From the NCBI RefSeq assembly GCF_965243865.1, contig NZ_OZ251603.1, forward strand, positions 3,100,001 through 3,164,000: a stretch of 64,000 bases of DNA, written 5' to 3'. Both the position numbers and the translations under genes were made by a program. The stretch is from Hyphomicrobium_A sp965243865. Its GTDB lineage: Bacteria > Pseudomonadota > Alphaproteobacteria > Rhizobiales > Hyphomicrobiaceae. This document shows, in pieces, positions 16,757 through 25,764 of this stretch; positions within the stretch are counted from its first letter, which is position 1, and each line of letters starts with the position of its first letter. The notes beneath the pieces were generated by a model. The model searched no databases, was not told the DNA's origin, and worked only from the letters and a program-made list of their open reading frames with translations.

Positions 16757-17057
16757 GATCAACGTTATTACCTTTTAGGAAAGGCCCTGTGCCGCTCGGC
16801 CATCACTGAGCTGGAGAGTCACGAAACCGCGGAGAAAACTGACATCTCACAGCCGGTTCACCTCCACGAGCGGACCTGATCGGCGATCATCCAGGAGGTG
16901 CCCGACCACGGCTGGTCGATTTCTGCTCGTGGGACGAACCGTGGGATGACGCACGGCGACACCCGCACCGCAGACCTAGTCCGAAAGCTGGCATGAGGCT
17001 CCGGCGCTCGGGGCCACAACCGCACCTCAATGGTCCGTCGTGATAGGCGCGCCGCAA
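16757..17057. other. Gap holding one copy of the dispersed integrase-tail repeat
   Basis: No gene is seen. The central part (16826-16935) is a copy of a repeat also found near 23.1, 59.2 and 60.1 kb, beginning with the last codons of a small tyrosine recombinase (AEKTDI, decayed). The rest, up to the cbbR remnant, shows nothing recognisable. Confidence 0.5.
16826..16935 (+). repeat. Dispersed integrase-tail repeat, copy 1
   Basis: Starts with a decayed recombinase C-terminus (GCGGAGAAAACTGACATC). Next come CAGCCGGTTCACCTCCACG and AGCGGACCTGATCGGCGATC, and a right boundary TCTGCTCGTGGGAC. It shares these blocks with copies 2-4, so it is the 3' end of an element whose body is gone here. Confidence 0.65.
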
Positions 17058-17720
17058 CTAGACAGCGGGAAGAAAGCTTGCGCCCTCCGCCTTCAGAAAG
17101 TCCCACATGGCCACGCCGGCGGGCAGAAGCTGCTTCTGTTTGCCTCTGACGGCGTACCATTGGCGAACAATCGGTAAGCCCTCGACGGGCAGAACGCTCA
17201 GCCAACCTGCAGCAACCTCGGCCGCAACTGTATGCGCGGAGATGAAAGCAAGGCCGAGGCCAGCCATCACCGCCTGCTTGATCGTCTCGTTGCTGCCGAA
17301 TTCAGCTCCGGTACGCGGCGCAACGTTGTGCTCGGCGAAGAGACGTTCCATCAGGGTGCGCGTCCCCGATCCCGGCTCACGCATGAGAACGTTCTCGTTC
17401 GCCAGCGTTGCCAACTCGACGCCGCCGCCGGCCAGCGAGGCCGTGACGAGCGGGCGCGATGATGACGAATGGGTGGTCGCCGATCGGCTGCTGCGAGACG
17501 GCGAGATTGTCCGGAGGCGTTCCCATGATCGCAACGTCGAGATCGAGCCGTTCCAGCGCAGTGATGATTGTCCCGCGGTTTCCCCTCCGGTCAGTTTGAT
17601 GTCGATGCGCGGATGCGATGTGGCGAAAGCGGCAATGGCGCGCGGAGCAAAATACTTGGCGGCGCTGACGACGCCGATTGAAACCCGGCCTCTATCCAGC
17701 TGCGCTCTAGGTTCTCTTTG
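17058..17720 (-). pseudogene. CbbR/FdsR-like LysR regulator, truncated and frameshifted
   Basis: Three reading frames in turn give the CbbR effector-binding domain: VSIGVVSAAKYFAPRAIAAF, then TALERLDLDVAIMGTPPDNL with IGDHPFVIIAPARHGLAG, then NENVLMREPGSGTRTLMERL with GSNETIKQAVMAGLGLAFIS. At least two single-base shifts break it (near 17570 and 17460). The N-terminal DNA-binding HTH (about 90 residues) is absent, so it cannot regulate. CbbR-type regulators often sit divergent from cbb or formate dehydrogenase operons, and this one is divergent from the formate dehydrogenase at 17866. The loss may leave those genes unregulated or under other control. Confidence 0.8.
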
Positions 17721-17865
17721 ATGGTGTTATACCTATTGCGAATTCACGATAGAGCAAAACTATTACAGTATCGACCGCATCAATAAACGCCGGCGCAGCC
17801 GCTCCCACAGCGGCACAGGCTTTCGGGCCTTCGAGCCTCAGGTTTGGAAATAAGGGCGGGCGACG

Positions 17866-19803
17866 ATGCTACCCACTGAAGTGATCGCCGGGCAGATCCA
17901 CAAGCCGAACATCGGCACTCTCGTCGAAGAAGGCGCGCGGATGTACCGCGTCGTTATCGACGGCATGACAGTTGCGGCCGCGGCCGGCTCCTCCTTGCTC
18001 GCGGCGGCGCGGAAGGCGGGGATCTCCATACCCTCCATGTGCGACGATCCCCGACTGAAGCCGAGCGGCGAGTGCGGAATGTGCCTCGTCGAGGTAGCCG
18101 GGCAATGCGAGCCGGCGAAGGCGTGTCAGACGCTCGTGGCCGATGGGCTCGAGGTCACGACCGAGACGCCAGCGCTGAGCGCCCTGCGCAAGGCGCGGCT
18201 CAACGAGATGCTGTCCAATCACAACGCGTATTGCCAGCCGCCCTGCCAGACGGCGTGCCCCGCCGGCATCGACATCGCGGGATACATCCGCTTGATCGCG
18301 GAGGGCAATCACGTAGCGGCGACGGCGCTGATCAAGGAGATGCTGCCGCTGCCGGGCATTCTCGGACGCGTCTGCCCGCGTCCATGCGAGGACCCCTGCC
18401 GGCGCAAGCAGATCGACGCCGAGCCCGTCGCCATCTGCGCCTTGAAGCGCCACGCCGCCGACAAGGCGCGCGAGACCGGCTTGCCGACGCAGCCGCTGGC
18501 CAAGCCGAGCACGGGCAAGCGCGTCGCGGTGGTCGGAGCCGGCCCGAGCGGACTTTCGGCGGCCTATTACCTGGCACTCGAAGGGCACGCGGTGACGGTG
18601 CTCGAGGCCGAAAAGGAGGCAGGTGGAACCCTGCGCTTCGGGATTCCCTCCTATCGCCTGCCGAACCACGTCCTCGACGAGGAGATCGCCGACATCCTGT
18701 CGCTCGGCATCGAGCTCAAGACCAACCGACGCATGGGGCGCGACTACAGGATCGAGGATTTGCGGGCACAAGGCTTCGACGCCGTGTTCCTGTCGATCGG
18801 CGCGATGCTCGGCAAGCAATCGAACGTACCGAACGAGGATGCGCCCGGCGTCATGCCCGCGGTGAAGTTTCTACGGAGCGTCAACTGGGGTGAGCGGCCC
18901 GCGATCGGCAAGCGCGTTGTCGTGATCGGCGGCGGCTTTACGGCCGCGGACGCGGCGCGCACCGCAAGGCGCGAAGGTGCATCCGAGGTCGTCATGATGT
19001 ACCGGCGAAGGAAGGCGGAGATGACGGCAGCTGCGCACGAGGTGCACGAGTGCGAGGTCGAAGGCGTCACCTTCGATTTTCTCGCGGCGCCCGTCGCAGT
19101 CGTGACCGAGAACGGCTGCGCCATCGGCCTCACCGCGCAGCGCATGGCGCTCGGTGCGCCCGATGCCAGTGGACGGCGCCGGCCCGAGCCGATCGAAGGA
19201 TCGGAGTATTTCGTGGCCGCCGACACGATCCTGATGGCAATCGGCCAGGACGTCGATGCGCAGACGCTCAACGCCGGCGATCTCGGCACCAACAGATGGG
19301 GTCACATCACCATCGATGAGGCGACGATGACGACGAGCCTGCGCGGTGTTTTCGCAGGGGGAGATTGCGCGACGGGCGCGGCCACGGTGGTGGAAGCCGT
19401 AGCAGCCGGGCGCAAAGGCGCCTACGCCATTCATGCCTACCTCAATGGCGCCGACGAGCGCGGCATCGCCAACGCGATCGCGCGATCGCTGCCGCAGTTC
19501 TTCGATATCGGCGCGACCGCGAGACAACCGGCCAGGATGGCCGAGATGCCGGTGCTCGATGGCACTGCGCGCGTGGCGGCGTTCCGCAGGTCCTCTCACG
19601 TCAGCCACGGGGACAATGACGGCGCCTTCGCGGAGGTCGAGCTCGGGCTTTCGGACGAGGTTGCCCTGAGAGAGGCCGAGCGTTGCCTTCAGTGCGTCTG
19701 CCAGGCCGCAGGATCCTGCAAGCTGCAGAAGTATTCGCTCGAGTACGGCGCAGGCACCAAAGAGTACGTAGGCAGGCCCTATGCGCGGAGTACCCGCGTG
19801 TAG
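17866..19803 (+). CDS. Formate dehydrogenase-associated NAD(P) oxidoreductase subunit (2Fe-2S + GltD-like)
   Basis: This 645-residue flavoprotein has three parts. Residues about 28-110 form a NuoG-type [2Fe-2S] ferredoxin (C59, C70, C73, C87 in SMCDDPRLKPSGECGMC and AKACQT). Residues about 115-180 form a GltD-like cysteine-rich helical domain (CQPPCQTACPAG, VCPRPCEDPCRR). Residues about 190-560 form the FAD/NAD(P) module with GAGPSGLSAAYYLALEG and GGGFTAADAARTARREG. The C-terminus has ERCLQCVCQAAGSCKLQ, a possible extra cluster. It should move electrons between the formate dehydrogenase catalytic subunit and NAD(P). It replaces the NuoE/NuoF-like subunits usual in bacterial soluble formate dehydrogenases. 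MYRVVIDG at 17941 is an alternative start. Confidence 0.83.
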   Translation: MLPTEVIAGQIHKPNIGTLVEEGARMYRVVIDGMTVAAAAGSSLLAAARKAGISIPSMCDDPRLKPSGECGMCLVEVAGQCEPAKACQTLVADGLEVTTETPALSALRKARLNEMLSNHNAYCQPPCQTACPAGIDIAGYIRLIAEGNHVAATALIKEMLPLPGILGRVCPRPCEDPCRRKQIDAEPVAICALKRHAADKARETGLPTQPLAKPSTGKRVAVVGAGPSGLSAAYYLALEGHAVTVLEAEKEAGGTLRFGIPSYRLPNHVLDEEIADILSLGIELKTNRRMGRDYRIEDLRAQGFDAVFLSIGAMLGKQSNVPNEDAPGVMPAVKFLRSVNWGERPAIGKRVVVIGGGFTAADAARTARREGASEVVMMYRRRKAEMTAAAHEVHECEVEGVTFDFLAAPVAVVTENGCAIGLTAQRMALGAPDASGRRRPEPIEGSEYFVAADTILMAIGQDVDAQTLNAGDLGTNRWGHITIDEATMTTSLRGVFAGGDCATGAATVVEAVAAGRKGAYAIHAYLNGADERGIANAIARSLPQFFDIGATARQPARMAEMPVLDGTARVAAFRRSSHVSHGDNDGAFAEVELGLSDEVALREAERCLQCVCQAAGSCKLQKYSLEYGAGTKEYVGRPYARSTRV

Positions 19804-19952
19804 TCGAGCCTCATGCGGTGGAATCTCATGCAGTCAAACTAAAATTTGCGGAGCTTCGCGCGATGGAATTTCATGCGATCGAGTCCAGTGCAACCGAGCC
19901 TGATGCAATCGAGCCCTGTGCATTCGAATCTCGCGTCTACGAACCTTTGATG
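19803..19952 (+). repeat. Ten-unit degenerate 15-bp tandem repeat
   Basis: Ten consecutive 15-base units follow the stop of the reductase gene, e.g. GTCGAGCCTCATGCG, GTGGAATCTCATGCA, ATGGAATTTCATGCG, ATCGAGCCCTGTGCA. In the frame of the next gene they read as five-residue units of the form [VI]-E-[PS]-x-A: VEPHA, VESHA, MEFHA, IESSA, TEPDA, IEPCA and so on. The glutamate codon is kept in nine of ten units. It either forms an N-terminal extension of the catalytic subunit or is a transcribed spacer. Confidence 0.75.
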
Positions 19953-22256
19953 TCGTGGCCGTTTTTCGAGCTCAATCGCGAGAAGTGCATCCAGTGCATG
20001 GCCTGCGTGAACATCTGCGAAACAGTCCAGCATCGCCAAGTCTACACGATCGACGGCGAGGGTTACCCAGCACTGGTCAGCGGCACGCACGATTTCCGCG
20101 ACACCGAGTGCAACAACTGCGGCCAGTGCGTCGGCGTTTGCCCCACCGGGGCCTTGAAGAGCCTCTTTGACTCCGGCGTCACATCCAAAGCTCAGCGCCA
20201 GAAGACCGATAGTGTCTGCAACTTCTGCGGCACCGGCTGCGCCATCGAGTTCGAGACCGAGGGCAACAAAATCGTCGCCGTCAACGCATCGACGCGGTCG
20301 CCGTCCAACTCTGGCAACCTGTGCGTCAAGGGCCGCTTCGGCATGGACTTCATCCAGAGTCCGGAGCGCCTGACCAAGCCGCTTATCCGCCGCGGCGGCA
20401 AGGGCGCGCCGCTCGAGGAGGCAAGTTGGGAGGAGGTGATCGCCCATGTGGCGCGGCGGCTCAATGAGATCAAAGCCACGCACGGCCCGCACGCCATCGC
20501 AGCGCTCACCTCGGCGCGTGTCAGTAACGAGGACAATTACGTTCTGCAAAAGCTCATTCGCTGCGCGGTCGGTACCAATAACACCGACCATTGCGCCAGG
20601 CTCTGCCACATGGCGAGCGTCGTGGCTCTGAAACTTGCGATTGGGTCGAGCGCGCCCTCTGCCTCTGCAATAGACATCGGACTGGCAAGTGTCATTCTTG
20701 CTGTCGGCTCAAATCCAACCGTCTCGCATCCCGTTATTTCAAGCCAGGTGCTGCGCGCCAAGTACGAGCGAGGTGCGAAGATCATCGCCGCCGACCCGCG
20801 CCGCACAGAGCTTGTTGGTCACGCCGATATCTGGCTGCGTTTGAAGCCAGGTACCAACGTGTCTCTCCTAAACTCGATCGCCCACGTTATCGTCGGGGAG
20901 GGACTTACGAACGAAGCCTTCATCAAAGCGCGCACCGCGAACTATGATGCTTACATCGGCAACCTGGCGCGGTACAGCCCAGAGAGAATGGCGGTCGTCA
21001 CCAGGGTGGATCCTGACCTCGTTCGCGAGGTTGCTCGCCTCTATGCCAAAGCTGAGCGCGGCATGTCGCTTTGGGGCATGGGTATCACCCAGCATTTGAA
21101 GGGCGTCGATGGTGCACTCGGCATGGCCAACCTGGCACTGCTCACGGGACACGTTGGGCGACCGGGCACCGGATGGATGCCGTTGCGCGGGCAGGCGAAC
21201 GTTCAGGGCGCTTCCGACATGCAGGGTCATCACAACGCGCTTCCCGGCTACCAGTCGATCACCGATCCCGCCGCGCGCGCGAAGTTTGAGAAGGCCTGGG
21301 GCGTGCAGTTGCCGGACAATCCCTACCTCTCCATCATCGAGATGGAAGAGGCGGCGGCCACGGGTCAGATCCGCGCCATGTACATCATGGGCGACAACGC
21401 TATTGCAGCAAGTCCCGATACGGCCGCCGTCGAGAAAGGCCTCGCCAATCTCGATTTCCTGGTGGTGCAGGACATCTTCATGTCCGACACGGCCAAGCTC
21501 GCCGATGTCGTGCTGCCGGCTGCGGCGTTCGCCGAGAAGGAAGGAACATTCACCAACACCGAGCGGCGTGTGCAGCTCCTCAACAAGGCGGTCGAGCCGC
21601 CTGGCGAAGCGCGCCCCGATTGGCAGATCGTGTGCGACGTTTCGACCGCGATGGGCTACCCCATGTCGTATCGCAATGCGGCCGCGATCATGGAAGAGAT
21701 CGCCTCGCTCGTCCCCTCCTATGGGGGCATCCGCCATGAACGGCTCAAGGGCAACGCCGGTCTGCAGTGGCCGTGCCCGGACACCTCACACCCGGGCACC
21801 CGCTTCCTCTACGCGGAGCGCTTCCCGACGGATGACGGGCGGGCAAGCTTCAGCGTGCTCACCCAGCAGCGCGCCATCGAGGAAGTCAATGCCGACTACC
21901 CGTTGATCCTCGACACCGGGCGCCAGCTCGAGCACTACGACACGGGCACGATGACCCGCCGCTCGCGCGGGCTCAACTACATGCGGCCCGACGGCGAGGT
22001 CGAGATAAATCCGGAGGATGCAAAGCGCGGCGACCTCAAGTCCGGCGACTGGGCGCGCCTGACGACGCGCCGGGGCTCTATCGAAGCACGCGTATGCGTC
22101 ACGGATCGCATGCCGCAGGGAATGGTGTTCTATCCGTTCCACTATCCGGAGCAGTCGGCGAACAACCTCATTGGTACCGAGTTCGATGGCGCCTCTCGTA
22201 CACCGGCATTCAAGGGCGCCGCGGCGCGAATTGAGCGGATCCAGCGCAACTGGTGA
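19863..22256 (+). CDS. fdhA: Formate dehydrogenase catalytic (alpha) subunit, Mo/W-bis-PGD
   Basis: This protein of about 797 residues has an N-terminal ferredoxin with two [4Fe-4S] motifs (C42, C45, C48, C52 and C83, C86, C89, C93, in KCIQCMACVNIC and ECNNCGQCVGVC). The molybdopterin oxidoreductase body begins with a further cluster, C119-x2-C122-x3-C126 and C154. The active site is DHCARLCHM, with C248 as cysteine ligand to Mo or W, followed by His. C-terminal dinucleotide-binding signatures include GQANVQGASDMQG and LDTGRQLEHYDTGTMTRRS. It oxidises formate to CO2 in the cytoplasm. Start is uncertain: 19863 has GCGGAG upstream; 19950 (MSWPFFELNREKC) would be the conserved homologue start but lacks a ribosome site. 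No fdhD or fdsC is nearby. Confidence 0.87.
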   Translation: MEFHAIESSATEPDAIEPCAFESRVYEPLMSWPFFELNREKCIQCMACVNICETVQHRQVYTIDGEGYPALVSGTHDFRDTECNNCGQCVGVCPTGALKSLFDSGVTSKAQRQKTDSVCNFCGTGCAIEFETEGNKIVAVNASTRSPSNSGNLCVKGRFGMDFIQSPERLTKPLIRRGGKGAPLEEASWEEVIAHVARRLNEIKATHGPHAIAALTSARVSNEDNYVLQKLIRCAVGTNNTDHCARLCHMASVVALKLAIGSSAPSASAIDIGLASVILAVGSNPTVSHPVISSQVLRAKYERGAKIIAADPRRTELVGHADIWLRLKPGTNVSLLNSIAHVIVGEGLTNEAFIKARTANYDAYIGNLARYSPERMAVVTRVDPDLVREVARLYAKAERGMSLWGMGITQHLKGVDGALGMANLALLTGHVGRPGTGWMPLRGQANVQGASDMQGHHNALPGYQSITDPAARAKFEKAWGVQLPDNPYLSIIEMEEAAATGQIRAMYIMGDNAIAASPDTAAVEKGLANLDFLVVQDIFMSDTAKLADVVLPAAAFAEKEGTFTNTERRVQLLNKAVEPPGEARPDWQIVCDVSTAMGYPMSYRNAAAIMEEIASLVPSYGGIRHERLKGNAGLQWPCPDTSHPGTRFLYAERFPTDDGRASFSVLTQQRAIEEVNADYPLILDTGRQLEHYDTGTMTRRSRGLNYMRPDGEVEINPEDAKRGDLKSGDWARLTTRRGSIEARVCVTDRMPQGMVFYPFHYPEQSANNLIGTEFDGASRTPAFKGAAARIERIQRNW

Positions 22257-22509
22257 TTCCAGCCGGCGGCGTAGCCTGCGTCGGGAGCAACGAAGGACTG
22301 CTTGGGGTGCCCCGAGCTCCTGTCACCGAAGCAGCAAGTCGGATCTGGATCATAGCAATCCTCATCGTCGATCGGCGGCACGTCGATTCAGGGTCAAAAT
22401 GTAGCCTGCTAAACCTGACGACGAAAAAGTAGCCGGAAACCAGCCGTCGAGTCCGCCGCTTGGCTCGGGGCGGTCGCATGCTGGTCTGTCTCTAGAAAGG
22501 AGACCGACT

Positions 22510-23121
22510 ATGGAAACCGATAACGTACATGACGAACCACATCCCGTCCGCCGCCAGCCTTGGAACAAAAGCAGACTCATCGGCGCCAAGCCGCCGCTGC
22601 GCCCCAGCCACGTCTGGTCGATACGGACCAAGCTTCAGATGTCGGATCGAAAGCGCGACCTTGCTCCAACCTGGCCATTGACAGCAAGCTCCGCGGCTGT
22701 GACGTCGTCGCGCTGCGCGTCGATGACGTCGCCCCGAGTGGTTATACGATGGATCGCGCGACCATCCGGCAGAAGAAGACTGGGAGGCCCGTGCGCTTTG
22801 AGTTGACAGACCAGACACGCCTGGCTGTCGATGAATACCTAAGGCTGACCGGGTGGAAGTCGGGCCAAATCCTCTTCGCTGGTCGTGGCGATGGGTCACC
22901 GGGCTGACGACCAGACATTACGCACGGCTCGTACACGAGTGGGGCGCCAGTATCGGGCTCGATCCTGCAAAGTTCGGCACCCACTCGCTAAGACGGACGA
23001 AGGCCGTACTGATCTACCCGTCCAGCTCCTGCTTGGGCACTCCAAGATCGAGAGCACCGTTCGCTACCTGGGGATCGAGGTCGACGGCGCAATCGAGATC
23101 GCGGAGAAGATCGACATCTAA
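22510..23121 (+). pseudogene. Frameshifted small tyrosine recombinase/integrase
   Basis: A complete recombinase of about 205 residues can be pieced together from three frames. It starts METDNVHDEP with KPPLRPSHVWSIRTKLQMSD, continues in another frame with NLAIDSKLRGCDVVALRVDD and RQKKTGRPVRFELTDQTRLA, then LTTRHYARLVHEWGASIGLD with FGTHSLRRTKAVLIY, and ends LLLGHSKIESTVRYLGIEVD to IAEKIDI. Catalytic blocks (RGCD arginine, HSLRR, GH, Y) are all recognisable, but at least three frameshifts (near 22670, 22905 and 23010) kill it. The AGAAAGGAGACC before the ATG is intact. Its tail runs into a repeat present in three other places, so it is the best-preserved member of that element. Confidence 0.85.
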
Positions 23122-23208
23122 CGGCAGAAGTACCTTTCTAAGCGGACCTGGTCGGCGATTGGCAAGGGGGCGCCGGCAACGGGCAGGCTGATGACCGCTC
23201 ATGGGACT
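23090..23208 (+). repeat. Dispersed integrase-tail repeat, copy 2
   Basis: This copy begins with the recombinase's last codons (ATCGCGGAGAAGATCGACAT) and stop. It continues with AGCGGACCTGGTCGGCGATT, GGGGGCGCC, and CGCTCATGGGACT as a right boundary. It is the only copy still attached to a nearly full recombinase reading frame, so it shows where the repeat comes from. Confidence 0.7.
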
Positions 23209-23284
23209 ACGCGGATATCGACGCCACGGCGAGGAACAAGCTGACGAAGCGCGCAGGTGTGCGACTGGATACTCTGTCTTGGGG

Positions 23285-23671
23285 TCATCGGCTGAGATGC
23301 TCGAACAACGCGTTGGGTGCTTTGGTGCGGTCAGCAACCCAAACGAAAACGTCGGTACCTCCGGCGGCAGCACCTTCTTGAAAGCGCGGATTGTCCTGAC
23401 GGTCCAAGGAGCGGCGAATGAAAGCCGCCGCCTCAGGATCGGCAGGGTCCGCAAAGAGACCGAGGAAGCCGAGAGTGACGAGACTGAAAACTTCCGCACC
23501 ATCATCAAGGTCAGCTTGCTGAGCTAGCGCATCGAAGATCCCGAAGCAGTACCCGAGTACCCAGGTTCCTTCGAGGGCTTGCGACGGCGTCTGCATTGCC
23601 ATCGTCAACTGCGTCGTAATGAGGTCTTGGCCGATCGTTGCGATTTTTCCGAGGCGATCTGCATCAGCCAT
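23285..23671 (-). CDS. Hypothetical protein
   Basis: This protein of about 128 residues is apparently soluble and mostly helical. It includes GKIATIGQDLITTQLTMAMQ, EGTWVLGYCFGIFDALAQQ and DPADPEAAAFIRRSLDRQD. The frame is open further upstream, but I chose the ATG at 23671 because coding-like composition begins there. The codon pattern and acidic, regular sequence support a real gene. I do not recognise a family. It is flanked on one side by recombinase remnants, so it may be island cargo. No operon partner. Confidence 0.55.
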   Translation of the reverse strand: MADADRLGKIATIGQDLITTQLTMAMQTPSQALEGTWVLGYCFGIFDALAQQADLDDGAEVFSLVTLGFLGLFADPADPEAAAFIRRSLDRQDNPRFQEGAAAGGTDVFVWVADRTKAPNALFEHLSR

Positions 23672-24195
23672 TGTTGGAGACCCTTTCGCGAGAAGAGTTG
23701 AGGGTAGCCGAATGCGCCATACCCTAACAGAGGTTGACCGTGGGAACGTATGCATTGAGCCTGTGAGCGGATAATCACGGAAGGCACGCGATGGCCGGTT
23801 CAGCTCCGAAAGCTGACTGAGCCGTCCCATATCGTTAGAGCAAACGTGGTCGCGCGCAGACTTCTGCAATTGGGACCCAGTGACTAGGGCGCCTTCGCGA
23901 GGCGGATCCAGCTGTGGTCGTATATCGATCCTCGGGACACTTGGCGCTTCGGGCCAAAAGTGGGCGTCTCGAAACACCGACGATCAGGTGGCGCGCGCTT
24001 TCTGCATCTGTTCGCCGAGCCGGGAGCTACGTCACTAGCTTTGCCCAGGCGCTCGGCACTCCGACGGCACAACTCACGGCATCGTCCCTGAAATTCGCGT
24101 CAATCCTTCGTGCACCGGTCTTCGGTCGCCACTGGACAACTAAATCTCACTCGTGTAATACACCATCAGGTTAATTAATCTATCGGTGTTATACC
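23672..24195. other. Gap without recognised gene
   Basis: These 524 bases precede the arsR-type gene. I found no family-like frame on either strand. The final 40 bases are AT-rich (around AATTAATCTATCGGTGTTAT) and probably hold the promoter and autoregulatory site of the ArsR-type repressor. Confidence 0.4.
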
Positions 24196-24543
24196 GTGAA
24201 AGATCCTCTCAGCCGCACCTTCGCCGCGCTCGCAGACCCTACGCGCCGCGCGATGCTTGCCAGATTGTCTGAGGGCGAAGCCAACGTGTCCGACCTCGCA
24301 GAGCCTTTCCTCAAGGACATGAGCCTTCCTGCGGTGACCAAACATCTGAAGGTGCTGGAAGCGGCCGGGCTTATCACCAAGGGCCGCAAGGCGCAGTGGC
24401 GGCCGTGCCAGCTCAACGGCGAACCGCTGCGTGAAGCAGTGGACTGGATGGAGGAGCATCGGGTTGCGTGGGAAGCTCAGCTCGATCGGCTCGGCGCCTA
24501 CCTGAAGACAAAAACCAAAGGAACCCGCCATGGCCGCAAGTAA
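24196..24543 (+). CDS. ArsR-family winged-helix repressor (SRPBCC-linked type)
   Basis: This 115-residue protein starts with GTG in an AT-rich region. It has the ArsR fold: DPLSRTFAALADPTRRAMLA, then the recognition helix in MSLPAVTKHLKVLEAAGLIT and a wing at KGRKAQWRPCQLN. No metal-binding cysteine cluster (ELCVCDL) is present, so it is the non-metal type commonly coupled to an SRPBCC (AHSA1) gene. The next gene starts within its last codons (14-base overlap), forming a two-gene operon. It probably represses this operon; the inducer is unknown. Confidence 0.85.
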   Translation: MKDPLSRTFAALADPTRRAMLARLSEGEANVSDLAEPFLKDMSLPAVTKHLKVLEAAGLITKGRKAQWRPCQLNGEPLREAVDWMEEHRVAWEAQLDRLGAYLKTKTKGTRHGRK

Positions 24544-25471
24544 GAAATCCAACGTCCTTTCGCTCTCGCGCGCCTATGACGCACCGCTGCAAGCCGTATG
24601 GGATGCCTGGACCGTTCCGGAGGAGGTAGCGCAGTGGTGGGGCCCGCGCGGCTTTACTCTAACAACCCATAGCCATGATCTGCGCACTGGCGGCCACTGG
24701 CACTACACCATGCACGGGCCGGACGGCACCGATTACGAGAACACAACGCAGTACCTGGAAGTCGTGCCCCGGCAACGCATGGTCTACGACCACGGCGGCC
24801 ACAAGGATCGCCCGCCGCTGTTCCGCGTGACGGCGCTCTTCACCGAGCGTAACGGGCGGACGCAGCTCGACATGAGCATGGCGTTTGCGACCCCCGAAAT
24901 CGCGACGGAAATGCGCGCGTTCATCAAGAAGGCCGGCGGCGAGGCAACCTGGGATCGGTTGGCCGAGTATCTGGAAAAGCGGCGATCTGGAGCAGAGCAG
25001 TTCTTCATCGCGCGCGCGTTCGATGCCCCGATCGATCGGGTGTACGAGATGTGGACTGAACCCGATCATCTCGCACAATGGTTGCCGCCGACGGGCGCCA
25101 CCATGCGCTTCCTGCGCTTGGAGCCACATATCGGAGGCACGTCATTTTATTCGATGACGATGCCAAACGGCACGGTTTTATACGGTCAACTATCCTACCT
25201 GGCACTCGAAGCGCCGAGCCGCATCGTGTACACGCAGCAATTCTGCGACGAAAAGGAACGGGTGATCGGGGCGCCGTTTTTCTCGCACTGGCCGCGAACC
25301 ATGCTCACGACAGTGGAGTTGGTCTCAGAAGCGCCAGATCGAACCCGCGTGTGTTTGAGGTGGGAGCCGCAGGATGCATCTCCTGCCGACATTGCGGAAT
25401 TCGTCAAACAGCGTGGCAGCATGACAATGGGCTGGACGGGCTCATTCGACAAGTTGGCAGCATTGGCGTAG
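24530..25471 (+). CDS. Double-domain SRPBCC (AHSA1-like) protein
   Basis: This 313-residue protein has two tandem START/SRPBCC ligand-binding domains. The first (about 8-150) starts with SLSRAYDAPLQAVWDAWTVP and has EEVAQWWGPRGF. The second (about 158-313) starts with FFIARAFDAPIDRVYEMWTE and has DHLAQWLPP. AHSA1-like proteins bind hydrophobic ligands or act in detoxification; substrate unknown. It overlaps the ArsR repressor gene, a common pairing. Fusion of two such domains in one chain is less usual than a single domain. Confidence 0.85.
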   Translation: MAASKKSNVLSLSRAYDAPLQAVWDAWTVPEEVAQWWGPRGFTLTTHSHDLRTGGHWHYTMHGPDGTDYENTTQYLEVVPRQRMVYDHGGHKDRPPLFRVTALFTERNGRTQLDMSMAFATPEIATEMRAFIKKAGGEATWDRLAEYLEKRRSGAEQFFIARAFDAPIDRVYEMWTEPDHLAQWLPPTGATMRFLRLEPHIGGTSFYSMTMPNGTVLYGQLSYLALEAPSRIVYTQQFCDEKERVIGAPFFSHWPRTMLTTVELVSEAPDRTRVCLRWEPQDASPADIAEFVKQRGSMTMGWTGSFDKLAALA

Positions 25472-25764
25472 CGACACGGGATGTCGGTGCGGTACATTCT
25501 TCCGTTGGCGCAGTGTTGGGCATTGATGGTACGCCGCTGCTGCTTCCCTGCATGACGGCAGAGATGGGTCAGCTACGGCCGCCAAGCGATCGGCGACATT
25601 GGCCAGTCTATCTCCAAGATCGGACCCAATGAGAAGCGTCACCTGCCGCCTCCATTGCGAGGCACCCGATGGCCGTTATCGGGACGTTGCGCGGCCGTCC
25701 AACGCGACACCACCGCTCGCCGTGAAGTCGCTGGTGCAAGCAGTAGGTAGTCCGCGTCCCGCCC

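Noticed and set aside
19803..19952. Possible CRISPR array at the tandem repeats
   Set aside because: The units are contiguous 15-mers with no spacers and are too short and degenerate for CRISPR.
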